The notes under the pieces were generated by a model. That model was given only the letters and a program-made list of their open reading frames with translations, ran no database searches and was not told the origin of the DNA. 64,000 nucleotides of DNA from Ascarosepion bandense (taxonomy: Eukaryota > Mollusca > Cephalopoda > Sepiida > Sepiidae), in NCBI GenBank assembly GCA_037127315.1, contig JBBBDQ010001688.1, positions 291,001 through 355,000 of the forward strand. The letters are read 5' to 3'. Both the position numbers and the translations under genes were made by a program. Below are positions 11,851-22,077 of this stretch, in pieces (the stretch's first letter is position 1; every line of letters begins with the position of its first letter).

Positions 11851-12319
11851 CCAAGGACGTAAGCCACGGAGAAGTCTTAAAAAAATAAAATAAAAAAACA
11901 ACATACACCCCAAGAAAACAATTAATCGCAGTACTTCTTAAGCAAAAATTAGCATAAAGAAGCATAACATGTAAGAAATTTAGTAATGGAAACATTTTCT
12001 CACACTATTTACATTGTTCTGACTGTTGTTATCATTTTTATTGTCATGTTTACGACGTTTAGGCTGTTTTACGTTCTAGAACTATTCAGGTGCCAGGAAT
12101 TTCGAACCGAACCCTTTATTACGATCACTGGGGTATATTATTCTCATTCCATGATACTTCTAGAAGGCATGTAATTATCGCCCTTTAACTTAGCTCTCTA
12201 TGTTAATTATTCACTACTGCATTAGCCTGGAATTGAACTCAGAAATGTTTGGATCAATTCACTGAAACCAACCAAGCCATGTATCTCTGAGGACATTTCC
12301 TCTTTCTTATGGATTCTCG
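11851..12319. other. No recognised feature
   Basis: AT-rich DNA with short overlapping open frames on opposite strands near 11986-12174. No motif is recognised. Confidence 0.35.
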
Positions 12320-12610
12320 ATTTCGTTTCCTTCTTCTTGTTTTCCTGGCGGCTACAACCTCCAGGAATTTAAATCCAAGGTCAATTCTCATCTCTTAACT
12401 ACTGACCCTACTTCTTTCCACACTGTCCTGTAGATCCTTTCCTTTCTCTCACCTTCACAACTGTCATCACACCTGTATTCCCATCCTTCTCTTGCTCCTT
12501 TCTAACTGGTTCGTCCTTCTCCTCATTCTCCTCTAATCCTTTTACTCTTATGTAGCCCCCTGCACATCAGTGGCGTTCCCGCCTTGCTCAGGGTGATTTG
12601 ATTAAAGAAA
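12320..12610 (+). pseudogene. LINE-B C-terminal fragment and 3' end
   Basis: It starts in the coding end corresponding to 'YNLQEFKSKVNSHLL' (GGCTACAACCTCCAGGAATT). A CT-rich UTR follows, then the terminal block GTAGCCCCCTGCACATCAG and CCGCCTTGCTCAGGGTGAT, ending in an A-rich tail at about 12605. The terminal block is almost the same wherever a LINE-B 3' end occurs here. Confidence 0.8.
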
Positions 12611-12821
12611 AATAGAAATAATGTCGATTGCTAAAAGATTTCTCCACAATCGAAACAACAATTCAAAATGACTGCAAAATGCAGAAAACACTTCAACAAA
12701 CATAATTAACAGTGGAAATAAAATGCCTCAGCAACTATTTTAACCAACAAGTCCAAAAGTCTCTTTATACGAAACAATATACAACACAGCCGATTAAAAT
12801 GTAAAATTCTTATTCCTAATA

Positions 12822-13570
12822 GAGGAACCCAAAAACGTCAATTACAGGCTGCAGATACTAAAATCAAGCAGGTATTTAGAGATTCTTGAAGTCCAAAAAA
12901 GAATCTACAATCTTTTTGGTCCTGATTTGACATCTCAACGTCAGTCAAATTCCTGCCGTCGTAACGTAGCTTCCATGTTCCTTTTCCATAAATATTTTCA
13001 TAATAATTCTTCTGCTTCCTATTTGTTGCCTAGAGTTTACGAATTTAAGCGCAATACTAGATTGGCTGCTAGGTCTCATAATTTTACAGATGAAATGGCT
13101 AGATGTAACCGTAAGTTCTATGCTAACAGTTTTTTCACTCGCACTTATCACCTGTAAAATTCACTTCTGGTCTTTTGCTTTAGAATCAACTTTGATTTTC
13201 AAAAATTTAAATGCAATCCCAATCATTATCTTCTGTCTTCTTAATTCCTCTTCTTTTATTGTTTTCTCTCCTTAATTATGTTTTCTTTTTCTCATATTAT
13301 CTTAAATCCTGTACTAACAGTTTCTTCTCTCGCTTCTGGAACTCTCTTCCAGCTCCTTACTTACCAGTCAACTTTGATGTTCCAAAATATAAACGCAATG
13401 TCAATCATTATCATCTGTCTTTTTAATTCCTTTTCTTTTATTGTTCTTTTTTATTATTATTTTTTCTTTTTCTCATTTTCTTTCACACCCAGTAACCTTT
13501 TGCGTCTTAGAGGTTTTATTGCCTTTGTTAGGAATAAAATGATTTTAAAAAGTAGAGATCCTTGGTAAAA
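12822..13570 (+). pseudogene. LINE-A scrap joined to LINE-B C-terminal domain
   Basis: The short piece at 12822-12885 reads 'QLQAADTKIKQV', a LINE-A word. From about 12886 the frame is LINE-B: 'QKRIYNLFGPDL', then SCRRNVASMFLFHKYFHNNS, then 'RLAARSHNF' and RKFYANSFFTRT, ending before the usual LWNSLP. A second, overlapping copy of the tail follows (13290-13570) with GCGTCTTAGAGG and TTATTGCC, a 3' end variant also seen at 21300. This variant lacks the CCCCCTGC block, so at least two LINE-B subfamilies exist. Confidence 0.7.
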
Positions 13571-13739
13571 TCCAAAGAAGAATCGACTGGCATCTCAGCT
13601 TTAGTTCTATTTTCAATCCGCCGTAATTTAACCTACTTGTGTTTCTTATAAAAAATACTGTAATTGTAATTGTTCTAATGAGCTAACCTTTACAGTATCT
13701 CTATTTTACAAACTTCAGCTCAATAGGGCTACTTATAAA

Positions 13740-14690
13740 CCACAAGAATGCATGGTAATCAGTAAAATGAGAAGCCCAAAAACCAAATCCAAGTAGGGGA
13801 GACTAAAAGCAAGCAACTAGTCCTCAATGGATTTAAATACCTAGGAGGTATTTTAACAGAGAAAGGAAAGTGTAACATTGTGATTCGAAGGCGTATTGGT
13901 ATAGCTAAGGATGCATTCCAGAAGTTTAATAGAGTATTGAGAGACAGGAAGATTTCGTTGGAAACAAAGAGTGTACTCGATCCAGTACTGGAGTCCTGGA
14001 TGTGATGTCTTGATCAATGTTGTTCTACAGTAGCATACTGAATATAAAGTGGGGGATCAATTTCATATTACAATCACTTTATAAGCTGACCCCTCACTTT
14101 GTGATCACAGCAGTTTCTATACATTTATATTCCTGAGATCCAAAATCACAAGGATGCATTCCAGAGGCTGAATAGAGTATTGAGAGACCGGAAAACAAAG
14201 AAGGGAGTACTGGGTTTGTAATATCAGTCTTTCAATAAGGCAACAAATGGTAGACAATCTCATTAAAGATGAAGGTAAGATTTGAAGCAACCAAAATGTG
14301 GTTCTACAAAAGGATGCTGAAGATACCATAGACAGAACATGTTTGAGCGACAAAGAGGTTTTGGAGAGGACGGACACGAAAAAGAAACGGATACGTAACA
14401 TGAGAAAAAGACAGCTGAGTTTTTGGGGACATATACTGAGGAAGGATGACCTGGAGAATTTGATACTCACAGGACAGACAGAGGAAAAGAGAGACAGGAG
14501 ATAGCAATGCGTAATATACTTGAACTTGAGCAGATGAATGGCGGAGTGGGGTCTTGAGTGGCGTAACTGAAAAAGGGTCGTTAAGAGCTACAAGCGATAA
14601 GGAGATGTGGAGGGCCATGATCGTCTACGTCCTAAAGATACCCGGCACAGAGCAGAAAAAGGAGAAGTAGATTTTTAGTCAGATTTCCTA
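13740..14690 (+). pseudogene. LINE-A C-terminal region (degenerate)
   Basis: Plus-strand order: 'TECMVIS'-like start, ecological remnant of the RRRIGIAKDAFQK region near 13890, the 55-bp palindromic unit at 14046-14100, a second copy of the 'DAFQ-LNRVLRDRK' segment, then NMRKRQLSFWGHILRKDDLE and NLILTGQTEEK (14395-14490). The 3' end words GGAGGGCCATGATCG and CCTAAAG lie near 14610. Stops and frameshifts throughout show it is dead. It has the same duplication-plus-palindrome arrangement as the copy at 2840-3930. Confidence 0.78.
14046..14100. repeat. 55-bp palindromic mini-element, copy 2
   Basis: The ends AAAGTGGGGGATCAATTTC and GCTGACCCCTCACTTT are inverted complements. The unit is the reverse complement of the one at 3371-3425 and is embedded in the same LINE-A context. 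Confidence 0.6.
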
Positions 14691-14694
14691 ATTT

Positions 14695-14850
14695 TATTGT
14701 TGAAATCGCTCATTGTAAGCGCAAGTTCTATGCTAATATTTCCTTCCCTGCATTTACTCATTTATGTAATGTCGTTCATCTTCCTAATTTCGTGTCAGCT
14801 ACAATTTTATAAAATTTAAGTACAATATCATTTATCGTATTCTGTTTCCT
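14695..14850 (+). pseudogene. LINE-B C-terminal scrap
   Basis: Contains 'CKRKFYANISFPAFT' and 'YNFIKFKYNIIYRILF' remnants of the LINE-B C-terminus, with many changes. It ends exactly where a 5S rRNA-like sequence begins. Confidence 0.55.
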
Positions 14851-14851
14851 T

Positions 14852-14925
14852 GAAGTTAAGCAACGTTGAGTCTGGTCAATACTTAGATGGGTGACCACTT
14901 GGGAATACCAGGTATTGTAAGCGTT
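14852..14925 (+). rRNA. 5S rRNA 3' two-thirds (pseudogene fragment)
   Basis: The sequence reads as the 3' part of eukaryotic 5S rRNA. GAAGTTAAGCAACGTTGAG is the box A region. TACTTAGATGGGTGACC with CTTGGGAATACC is the intermediate element plus box C, and the end is AGGTATTGTAAGC. About 45 bases of the 5' end are missing. A few substitutions from metazoan consensus are present. The three internal RNA polymerase III control elements are all recognisable. Ten bases downstream a tRNA-derived SINE-A head begins, so this is probably part of a composite retroposon and not a working 5S gene. Confidence 0.85.
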
Positions 14926-14933
14926 TCTTTACG

Positions 14934-15300
14934 GATGTGCGTTGTGGTGCAGTGAATATCGGCTCGGAAAGAGAAATCGGGAAACTGAGTTCGAATTCCA
15001 GTTGAATGGACTGCATTCACTTACGAGCTAATACCCTTGGGAAAGGTAATAATCCATCCCTTTCCTCCAGTTATGGGTTAAATTACAGGAGAGATAGGGT
15101 TCTATAGCCTTGGCTGGCAACCAGTCTACCGCAGCAGGTATTAGTAACCTGTTGCGGGATAATTAAAATGCTTGAGGTCTATACATGGTAGGACTTGGGA
15201 CCCTAGCCTTAAACAAATCCACCGAATCTTTCCTAATCGGAGTAAGCCGGCTCAACCCGGCCAGGGTTAATCCCGAAACAGGTACAGGTAAAGGTAGGTT
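14934..15300 (+). mobile_element. SINE-A with a variant 3' region, fused behind 5S
   Basis: The tRNA-like head is present, with box A TGGTGCAGTGA and box B GAGTTCGAATTCC, and so is the shared body to CAACCAGTCTACCGCAG. After about 15150 the usual tail (AGTCAGTCATGTCTC) is replaced by unrelated sequence containing TAAGCCGGCTCAACCCGGCC and AACAGGTACAGGTAAAGG. The result is a 5S/tRNA/body/new-tail mosaic of about 450 bp. Confidence 0.8.
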
Positions 15301-15639
15301 TCTTTGAATACTGCTATTGTATCGTTAATTCTCTCACTGTCAGTAACTTCCTTGCTTTGTTTGGGTTGAAAAACAAAAGAATGGGAACACTTACATTTGG
15401 AAAGTTCTGGCAAGCAAATCTTCTGACTGCTTTAAAATATTTTTAAAAATTATGCTGGTGCATTAAAATTATTGGTGATGCCGACTGTTTCAGCACAAGA
15501 CTGTCTTTTTGTCTCCTCGATCAAAAGAAGTGTTGGGGATTTTTAGGTATACACAAAGAACTTCTGTCATTTTTAATGATAAAAATAAATAAGAATCCAG
15601 TTAAGTTTATTTTACATGGAGTGAATGATATAATTATTT

Positions 15640-16220
15640 TTATGTATGGTCAGTGGTGTATGCAGCTAAATCTTAGTTTACCTTCTTCCTCATGTGTTGC
15701 ACCCCTTCAAGACGTAAGTGATCATGGACTTCTACTTGCCCCTGTCCTGAATTTCATAGTAAACAATATTTTTGTTGCTCTTAATATTTTTCTCCTCGTA
15801 TCTTTCCTAAATTCTGCTCAGCCATCCATTTGCTCATGCCTATCAAATATGTCTCGCACTGCTTTCCCCTGTCTCTCTGTCTGTTCTGTGAGTATTAGAT
15901 TCTCCAGGCCCTCTTTCCTCATTATGTGTCCCAACAATCTCTGCTGTCTCTTCCTGGTGTTAAGTATGAGTTTTCTTCTCGTTTGCATCCTCTCCGACAC
16001 CTCGTCGTTGCTCACGTGCTCAGTCTATCGTATCGTCAGCTTTATTCTGTATAACCACATAGTAGTCCAGCACTTTTTTTTCTTTGTTTCCAGTTAGATG
16101 TCTAACAGTACTTTGGTTAGCTTTTGAAACCCGTCCTTAGACCATACCAGTAAATTTTCGGATCTCAGTGACGCACGTTTTATCCTCCGTCAGAACATTT
16201 TCCAGGTAACACGATATTTA
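15640..16220 (-). pseudogene. LINE-A C-terminal region
   Basis: On the minus strand the frame reads MSNDEVSERMQTRRKLILNT, then RKRQQRLLGHIMRKEGLENL and ILTEQTERQGKAV (16015-15818). This is the typical LINE-A C-terminus. Upstream in coding sense (16020-16220) it is frameshifted. The 3' end block lies near 15690-15740. Confidence 0.8.
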
Positions 16221-16786
16221 TTCTCAGGTTTAAGATGTACAGCATCTATCTGAAAATTATCGACCCTATTCGCGGTTATTTCTGATTGCGAATTCTGTTG
16301 GGGGTGATATTCTTTATCATTTTCGTATAGTGTTCAACCTTAAGGGACAACAGTACATAGATTCTGAAACAAACATTAATTCAAGCGGTTGTTTTCAATC
16401 GACAATAAAAAAAAAAAGGAAATTTGCTTTGAACGTAGCAGCCGTAGATTACAGTCTATATTCACTTACCATTTTACAGTTCAGAAACGTTTTCAATAAT
16501 TTCTGAAGATCAGGAAAATCGAATTTGAATCGTCCGACTGTCGAGCTAAACGTGACACATTATATAGTAACAAAAAGACCAACTGTTTTCACAGGTCACC
16601 AGTTCTTGTACCGCAATAAATGACAATAGCAGAGAACGGATTTGATAACAGAGTGAAGTTTGGAGTAATTTCACATTCGCCGCTTTACTTTGTGTCCCAG
16701 AATGCATTTGAAAGGTAGAAACTGTGTGGCGCCTTTCAGTATATTAATCATAGTTAAATCATTTTGGCTGATGTGTGGTGAAATCC
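16221..16786. other. No recognised feature
   Basis: AT-rich sequence with a short poly(A) stretch at about 16407. No gene or repeat was identified. Confidence 0.35.
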
Positions 16787-17390
16787 TCACAATATTTGGT
16801 ATTTTTTGAAACTATTGCTATGATTTTTGTCGAACTTTACAAACATTGATGAAATTTGAATAAGCTGATTGATATGGAAAATACTTTGACCAAAAATTTT
16901 CTTCGCTTTTTAATAATTTGTCAATTGAATTTAATTTTATAGAATTTCATGGTAAACAATATTTTTGAAGAAAATTTATTTTTTTCCTTTTGAACAGCGA
17001 ATTATAAATTCTTTGGGTTTCTTACTCTTGAGCATGCAGCATAAAACTACCTATGCGTAAATATTTCTTTCTGGAGTCAAACTTCATTTCACAATATTTG
17101 GTATTTTTTGAAACTATTGCTATGATTTTTGTCGAACTTTACAAACATTGATGAAATTTGAATAAGCTGATTGATATGGAAAATACTTTGACCAAAAATT
17201 TTCTTCGCTTTTTAATAATTTGTCAATTGAATTTAATTTTATAGAATTTCATGGTAAACAATATTTTTGAAGAAAATTTATTTTTTTCCTTTTGAACAGC
17301 GAATTATAAATTCTTTGGGTTTCTTACTCTTGAGCATGCAGCATAAAACTACCTATGCGTAAATATTTCTTTCTGGAGTCAAACTTCATT
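16787..17390 (+). repeat. Perfect tandem duplication, 2 x 302 bp
   Basis: The segment starting TCACAATATTTGGTATTTTT at 16787 starts again at 17089. It continues, by eye without a mismatch, through GAGCATGCAGCATAAAACTA to GGAGTCAAACTTCATT near 17390. Because the identity is complete in AT-rich non-coding DNA, the duplication is either very recent or an assembly join error. Confidence 0.93.
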
Positions 17391-17464
17391 TTTTTTAATT
17401 GTGTGGACTTGTGATTTGGCTACATTTCTTGCAAGGCATACTGAAAACCGATTTCTTGTAAAAA

Positions 17465-17750
17465 GTTAAAGTGAAGAAGTAGGGTGCGTGTTCCTTCATC
17501 GTCGGGGGTCACCAATGTATCTATAGGGTGATGGTCAAAGTTTATTTGATTCGGCCTTGTGTCATACATAACCGAACTCCCTAGAGCTTACAAGTTACTC
17601 AGAATTATCGGAATGTTTTCATCAGAAGGTTGGTTGACAAGTAGGTTGTTAGAATGTGTGGATGAGTGGAAGAGTTCTATAATAGTTTAAGAATAAAAAT
17701 ATATATTTTCATGTTAAAATAGAAATTTATGAAATGGAAAAATAACAAGA
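17465..17750 (+). repeat. Repeat D, copy 4 (partial)
   Basis: It begins with one minisatellite unit (GCGTGTTCCTTCATCGTCGG), followed by GGCCTTGTGTCATACATAAC and AATATATATTTTCATG. It stops where LINE-like sequence with a CACCCCGATCAAGGC block starts at about 17770. The copy at 45725 is interrupted at nearly the same internal place. Confidence 0.6.
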
Positions 17751-17754
17751 CTTT

Positions 17755-18855
17755 TTTTAAAATCATATCACCCCGATCAAGGCCGCTATACATACCCTGT
17801 TAAGAAGAGGGAAGTGGTCTTATTCAGCAAGAATTGTCATAAAACACAACAAATATTGGCTTACTAACATACATATAAACAACAAAGGGCTGGATGATAC
17901 ATCTAGTCAAACAACATTAAAACTTAATGAAAAAATATTCAATAATAAAAGAAGGCAGTAAATACAAACAAGATTTACACTTAGTAGATTCTGTAGAAAA
18001 GCAAAACAGAAGCCAAGAACCAACTATTGCGGCAAAAAATATGAAAAGCCAAGGATAAAGCTGTTGGTCAGATGAAACAATGCTGGCAAGACAAACCTCT
18101 GCATGGCGAAAATCCAGAACGTGCTAATAAACCCAATGTTGATAAAGTTAATACTCATTGATGGTTACGTGCACCTGGATTAAAATCTGAAACTGAAGGC
18201 TTTATTCTTGATGCGCAAGACCAAAGTCTTTTCACTAGGAACTTTCAGGCAAAAATTATACATAATAATGTGGATCCAAAATGCAAGTTCTGTGATAAAT
18301 ACAAAGAAACAATAGACCATCTAATCTCAGGTTGTTCTGTACTTGCCCCAAATGAATATAAAAATCATCACGATAGAGTGGAGCATATTTACATTGGACA
18401 ATGTGCAAACACTATGGAAAATATGTAAACAAACACTGGTATGAACATCACTCAGCACCGGTTACAGAAATAGAAGATGTCACCATTCTATGGGATTACA
18501 CCATCTACACAGACAGAAAAATTGAAGTAAATAGGCCGGACATAATTGTCAAAAACCAGAAAGAACAGACTTGTCCATTAATTGATATGGCTTGTCCAGC
18601 GGATTGTAACATAGCAACCAAGGAGTTCAAAAATATAAAGACCTGGAAATTGAAATAGAAAAAATGTGGAAATTGAAAACAAGTATCGTACCAGTGATAG
18701 TGGGTGCACTTGGAATGATAAAAAATGGAACAAAACACACATTGAAATAATCCCTGGAAATCCTAGCCTAAGAGATATACAAAAAGTTGTCTTATTAAGT
18801 ACAGCCCACACACTAAGGAGAACTTTGTCTATGTAACGCTAGGGATGTTAGGAGA
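17755..18855 (+). pseudogene. LINE-C C-terminal region (non-LTR retrotransposon)
   Basis: The piece at 18150-18400 reads 'GLKSETEGFILDAQDQSLFT', then 'KIIHNNVDPKCKFC' and 'ETIDHLISGCSVLAP'. The pattern CxxC...H...C is the zinc-binding knuckle typical of this LINE C-terminus. After a frame change, 18401-18658 reads MCKHYGKYVNKHWYEHHSAP, EIEDVTILWDYTIYTDRKIE and NRPDIIVKNQKEQTCPLIDM. It ends near 'GALGMIKNGTKHT' and 'IPGNPSLRDIQKVVLLS'. These words are familiar from a widespread invertebrate LINE group, but the exact clade was not checked. Stops and frameshifts make it inactive. Confidence 0.8.
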
Positions 18856-19488
18856 GTTATAAAAACATGGAGTCATCACAACACACCACGACCTGCTTTA
18901 GGTCTTCCTGCAGTCTTGGTAGGCAGTGCGACCATAGCAGAAATCGAATTATAATGAAATCAAATGACATAATAGTAATAATAATAATAATTTTGGTTTA
19001 TATGAATCTTGTTTTGTACTTTCAAAGATTTAAGAATCATGTTTTTGGGGAGGGGGCGCTTTGGCTTTTGTTTGGCGCTTTGGTTTTTATTTTATGAATT
19101 TCTTCTTTTTTTTTTAAAAAAAAAAAAGAAGCGAATACTTGTAAAATAACAGAATCAGTGCAATTTATAATCCAAATCAAGTTTTGGTTAGGATTAATTT
19201 AATTTGTGATGGTTGGTTTGACAACACATCAAAATACGTAGGATTATTTAATGTCAAAATCAATCTTTATTTTCTCTATAAATATTTAGTCCGACGATAA
19301 TTATCAAATGGTAAGTTATATTTAAGTTTGTAAGCATTTAGTTAAGGAAAAGAAAATATTGTTTCTTTATATTAAGATTTATAAACATTTCTTTCGTTCA
19401 AGGATAGATAAGTATTATTCGTTTATACATTAACCTGTACTTATTTAGTTGCTTCGTAGCAGTTACATATTGGTATTATATATTTTAA
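18856..19488. other. No recognised feature
   Basis: Begins with a short (ATA)n-like run near 18970 and a poly(T)/poly(A) junction at 19106-19130. That junction could be a retroposon tail meeting an oppositely oriented one. The rest is AT-rich and unrecognised. Confidence 0.35.
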
Positions 19489-20188
19489 CTAGCATTATAG
19501 CCCGGCGTTGCTCGGGTGTAATGAAAGTTTTAAAACTAATCCATGGTCCTGGAGCTCAGACTCTTTGGACGTTAGCACGAAAGACTAAAAAGCAATAGTT
19601 GTTTCCAGTTAAAGCGAAACCGTAGACTGAAAGAAAAATGAATGAATGTAAGTCAAATTTTGATTTTCTGGTATCGATATCAAATAAGTTTTTTTCGTCG
19701 TAAATTGAATTTTGAGGTCTAAATAAGTCCTCTGAATAAATGGTATCATGGCTGAGACTAAGAACTACAATTACAACTGCTTTGAGCCAAACCCGAAACA
19801 AAAACTAAATTAAAAGCGCTGAAAAAAATAGACATACAAGCAGATAAAAGCACCTTGCCTTTTATATATATATATATTATTATCAATTTTCTGCACTTTT
19901 ATAAGAAATGCAACCTTGAAACTTCTGAATATCGTTTCTTATGTCTTTTTCTATGAGTGTATCAGATTTGATTAAAATCGAACCACTCCTTCTATAACCC
20001 GATTTTTTCGATTATTGATTTTAGATATTTATCGGGGATACCTCGACACAAAACCTAGCTAAGAACACTCGCATACGCTTATAGTACAACTTTGTAAATT
20101 TTCAAGAAAATCGGTTCAGCCGTTTCGGAGTGCAGCGGACACACACACACACAGAGACTCACACAAACAAAGTTCCAATAAGTTTAGA
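19489..20188 (-). mobile_element. Non-autonomous Helitron-like element, near complete
   Basis: On the minus strand it runs from TCTAAACTTATTGG to the hairpin ACCCGAGCAACGCCGGGC and CTAG at 19489. All family blocks are present in order: the (GT)n tract, GGCTGAACCGATTTTCTTG, the GATAAATAT and CGATAAT words, a short (TA)n tract, the TTCAGTCTACGGTTTCGCTT region and CCATGGATTAGTTTTAAA. The 81-residue open frame at 19556-19801 is conserved only because the element is conserved. Confidence 0.78.
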
Positions 20189-20409
20189 TTAGATTAGATT
20201 TGTAAACAGTTACTTGAATCGCCATTTTATTTACTTGCTCCAGGAACAGTTAATTTTTGGTCGTATATACTTGAGTCTGTAAGTGGCCCCATTTATTAAG
20301 GGAATTTTACTTCTGACCTGACTTCTCGGCTTCAGTAACTTTTACACCGCTCTAACCTACCTTCCTTGTGCCTTTCTTGAAAGATTTCTGATTAACTTTC
20401 CGCCTTGGT

Positions 20410-20713
20410 CAGTCAGTTAAGTGATATACGTGATACACGCTTGGACGATCATGTCTCGAAAAAGACATGACTGACTGGGCAGAAGATTATCCCGCAGTAG
20501 GTTGCCATTGATTTCTGTGGTAGACTTGTTACCAGCCAAGGCTATAGAACCCAATCTGCGCTGTTATTTAACCCATAACTGCAGGAAAGAGACGGTTTAA
20601 TACATTTCCCAAGGTTATTTGCACGTAAGTGAATACAATGAATTCAACTGGAATTCGAAATCGGCTTTCCGATTTCTCGTTCCGAGCCGATATCCCCTGC
20701 ACCACAACGCACA
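20410..20713 (-). mobile_element. SINE-A, full length
   Basis: The minus-strand copy runs from the tRNA-like head (GTGCGTTGTGGTGCAGGGGA) to the TCAGTCAGTTAAGTG tail. Box A and box B of a tRNA-type promoter are recognisable. Length is about 300 bp. It lies close to a second copy in the same orientation at 20744. Confidence 0.9.
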
Positions 20714-20743
20714 TACTAAAAAAATTCAAATTATAGCAAAGCA

Positions 20744-21033
20744 TTTCAGTTAGTTAAGTGATACACGCTTGGGCAATTGTGTCTCGAAAGAGACATGACG
20801 AACATTTTCCCGGAGTCGGTTGCCATTACTTTCTGCGGTAGACTGGTTGCTAATTAAGACTATAGAACTAAATAGGTCCTATTATTTAACCCATAACTTG
20901 AAGAAAGAGACGAATTAATACCTTTCCCAAGGGTATTTGTGCGTAAGTGAATGCAATGAATTCAACTGGAATTCGAACTCGGCTCCCCGATTTCTCATTC
21001 CGAGTCGATATCCACTGCACCAGAATGCACATC
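20744..21033 (-). mobile_element. SINE-A, full length
   Basis: Full-length minus-strand copy ending with the head complement TGCACCAGAATGCACATCC. It is more diverged than its neighbour at 20410-20713. Confidence 0.88.
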
Positions 21034-21034
21034 C

Positions 21035-21345
21035 ACTTGGAACCTAGATTTTATGAATTTAAGAGCAGTACTTGATTGGCGATAAATTTCATCATTTTGC
21101 TGTTGAAATGGCTACATGTAATTTTAAGTTTTAACAGTTTCTTTTATCGCGCTACTCGCTTATGGAACTCTCTTCCGACTTCTTGCTTCGAACTTAAAGA
21201 CAATGTCAATTGCCCTCTTTATTTTATTGCCGTCTTTTCTTAATAGAGTTTTGTTTGTTTAATGGATTTTTTCAAATTCTCTTATACGCAATAACTCCTT
21301 GCGTCTTAGTGGATTTATTGCCTTACGTCAGGTGAAATTATAAAT
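21035..21345 (+). pseudogene. LINE-B C-terminal fragment, variant tail
   Basis: It reads 'PRFYEFKSST-LAINFIILLLKWLHVI', a decayed version of the C-terminal domain, then 'LWNSLPTSCF'. It ends with the variant 3' block TTGCGTCTTAGTGGATTTAT and TTACGTCAGGTGAAATTAT, as at 13500-13560. Confidence 0.6.
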
Positions 21346-21849
21346 AAGATGGAAGAATTCAGTGTGCGCATTTTAGACTGAACGAATTTTGATTAAGTGG
21401 AGTTGACTTTCCTGATAACAAAATTACTCAATCCAGAATGTTCCTTTTACTCCACACAACTGATTCTCGACGTAAATGTCTGCTTCTCACACCGATGAGG
21501 AATCTACATCGGTTTTGAAGCCTTTTCAAATCTTATCACCGTCTCATCCCGTAATGTTCTGAAACAGTTTATCTAGAGACAGTTATCGGACACGGTCCTA
21601 TTAGCTTTCGAAAAGGCTAAAGAGATTTAGCTAATAATGTTAATCTAAGCCTATTTGAATCCAAAGTCTGATCTTTGCTTAGAAGTTGATGTTTCAACAT
21701 TTACATTAGGGGCCGAATTACACGAACGCATCATCGACAGGTAATGTTATCTAAATTAGAAACGATACCCGACACTTTCAGCCAACGAGAATTATTAACG
21801 ACCTTATTCTGCAGTCTTTATTTGCATTTAACACTTATAGAAAATTAGT
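21346..21849. other. No recognised feature
   Basis: Moderately AT-rich sequence with no open frame above 60 residues and no repeat recognised. Confidence 0.35.
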
Positions 21850-21991
21850 TTTCAGTTAATTAAGTGATACACAATTGAGCGATCATGTCTTTTTTAATTC
21901 ATGACTGACTAGGTAGAAGTTTTTCGTCGCAAAAGGTTGCCATTTCTTTCTGTCTTTCTGCAGTAGACTGGTTGTAGTCAAGGCTATAGAA
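21850..21991 (-). mobile_element. SINE-A 3' fragment
   Basis: Tail and body pieces on the minus strand: CAGTTAATTAAGTGATACAC, ATGACTGACTAGGTAGAAG and GCAGTAGACTGGTTGTAGTC. It stops where another SINE-A tail begins at 21992. Confidence 0.75.
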
Positions 21992-22077
21992 CTCACAAGT
22001 CACTAAGTTAAGCGTCATGCATGATATATGCTTGAGCGATCATGTCTCTTTCGATGCATAACTGGCTAGGCAGAAGG

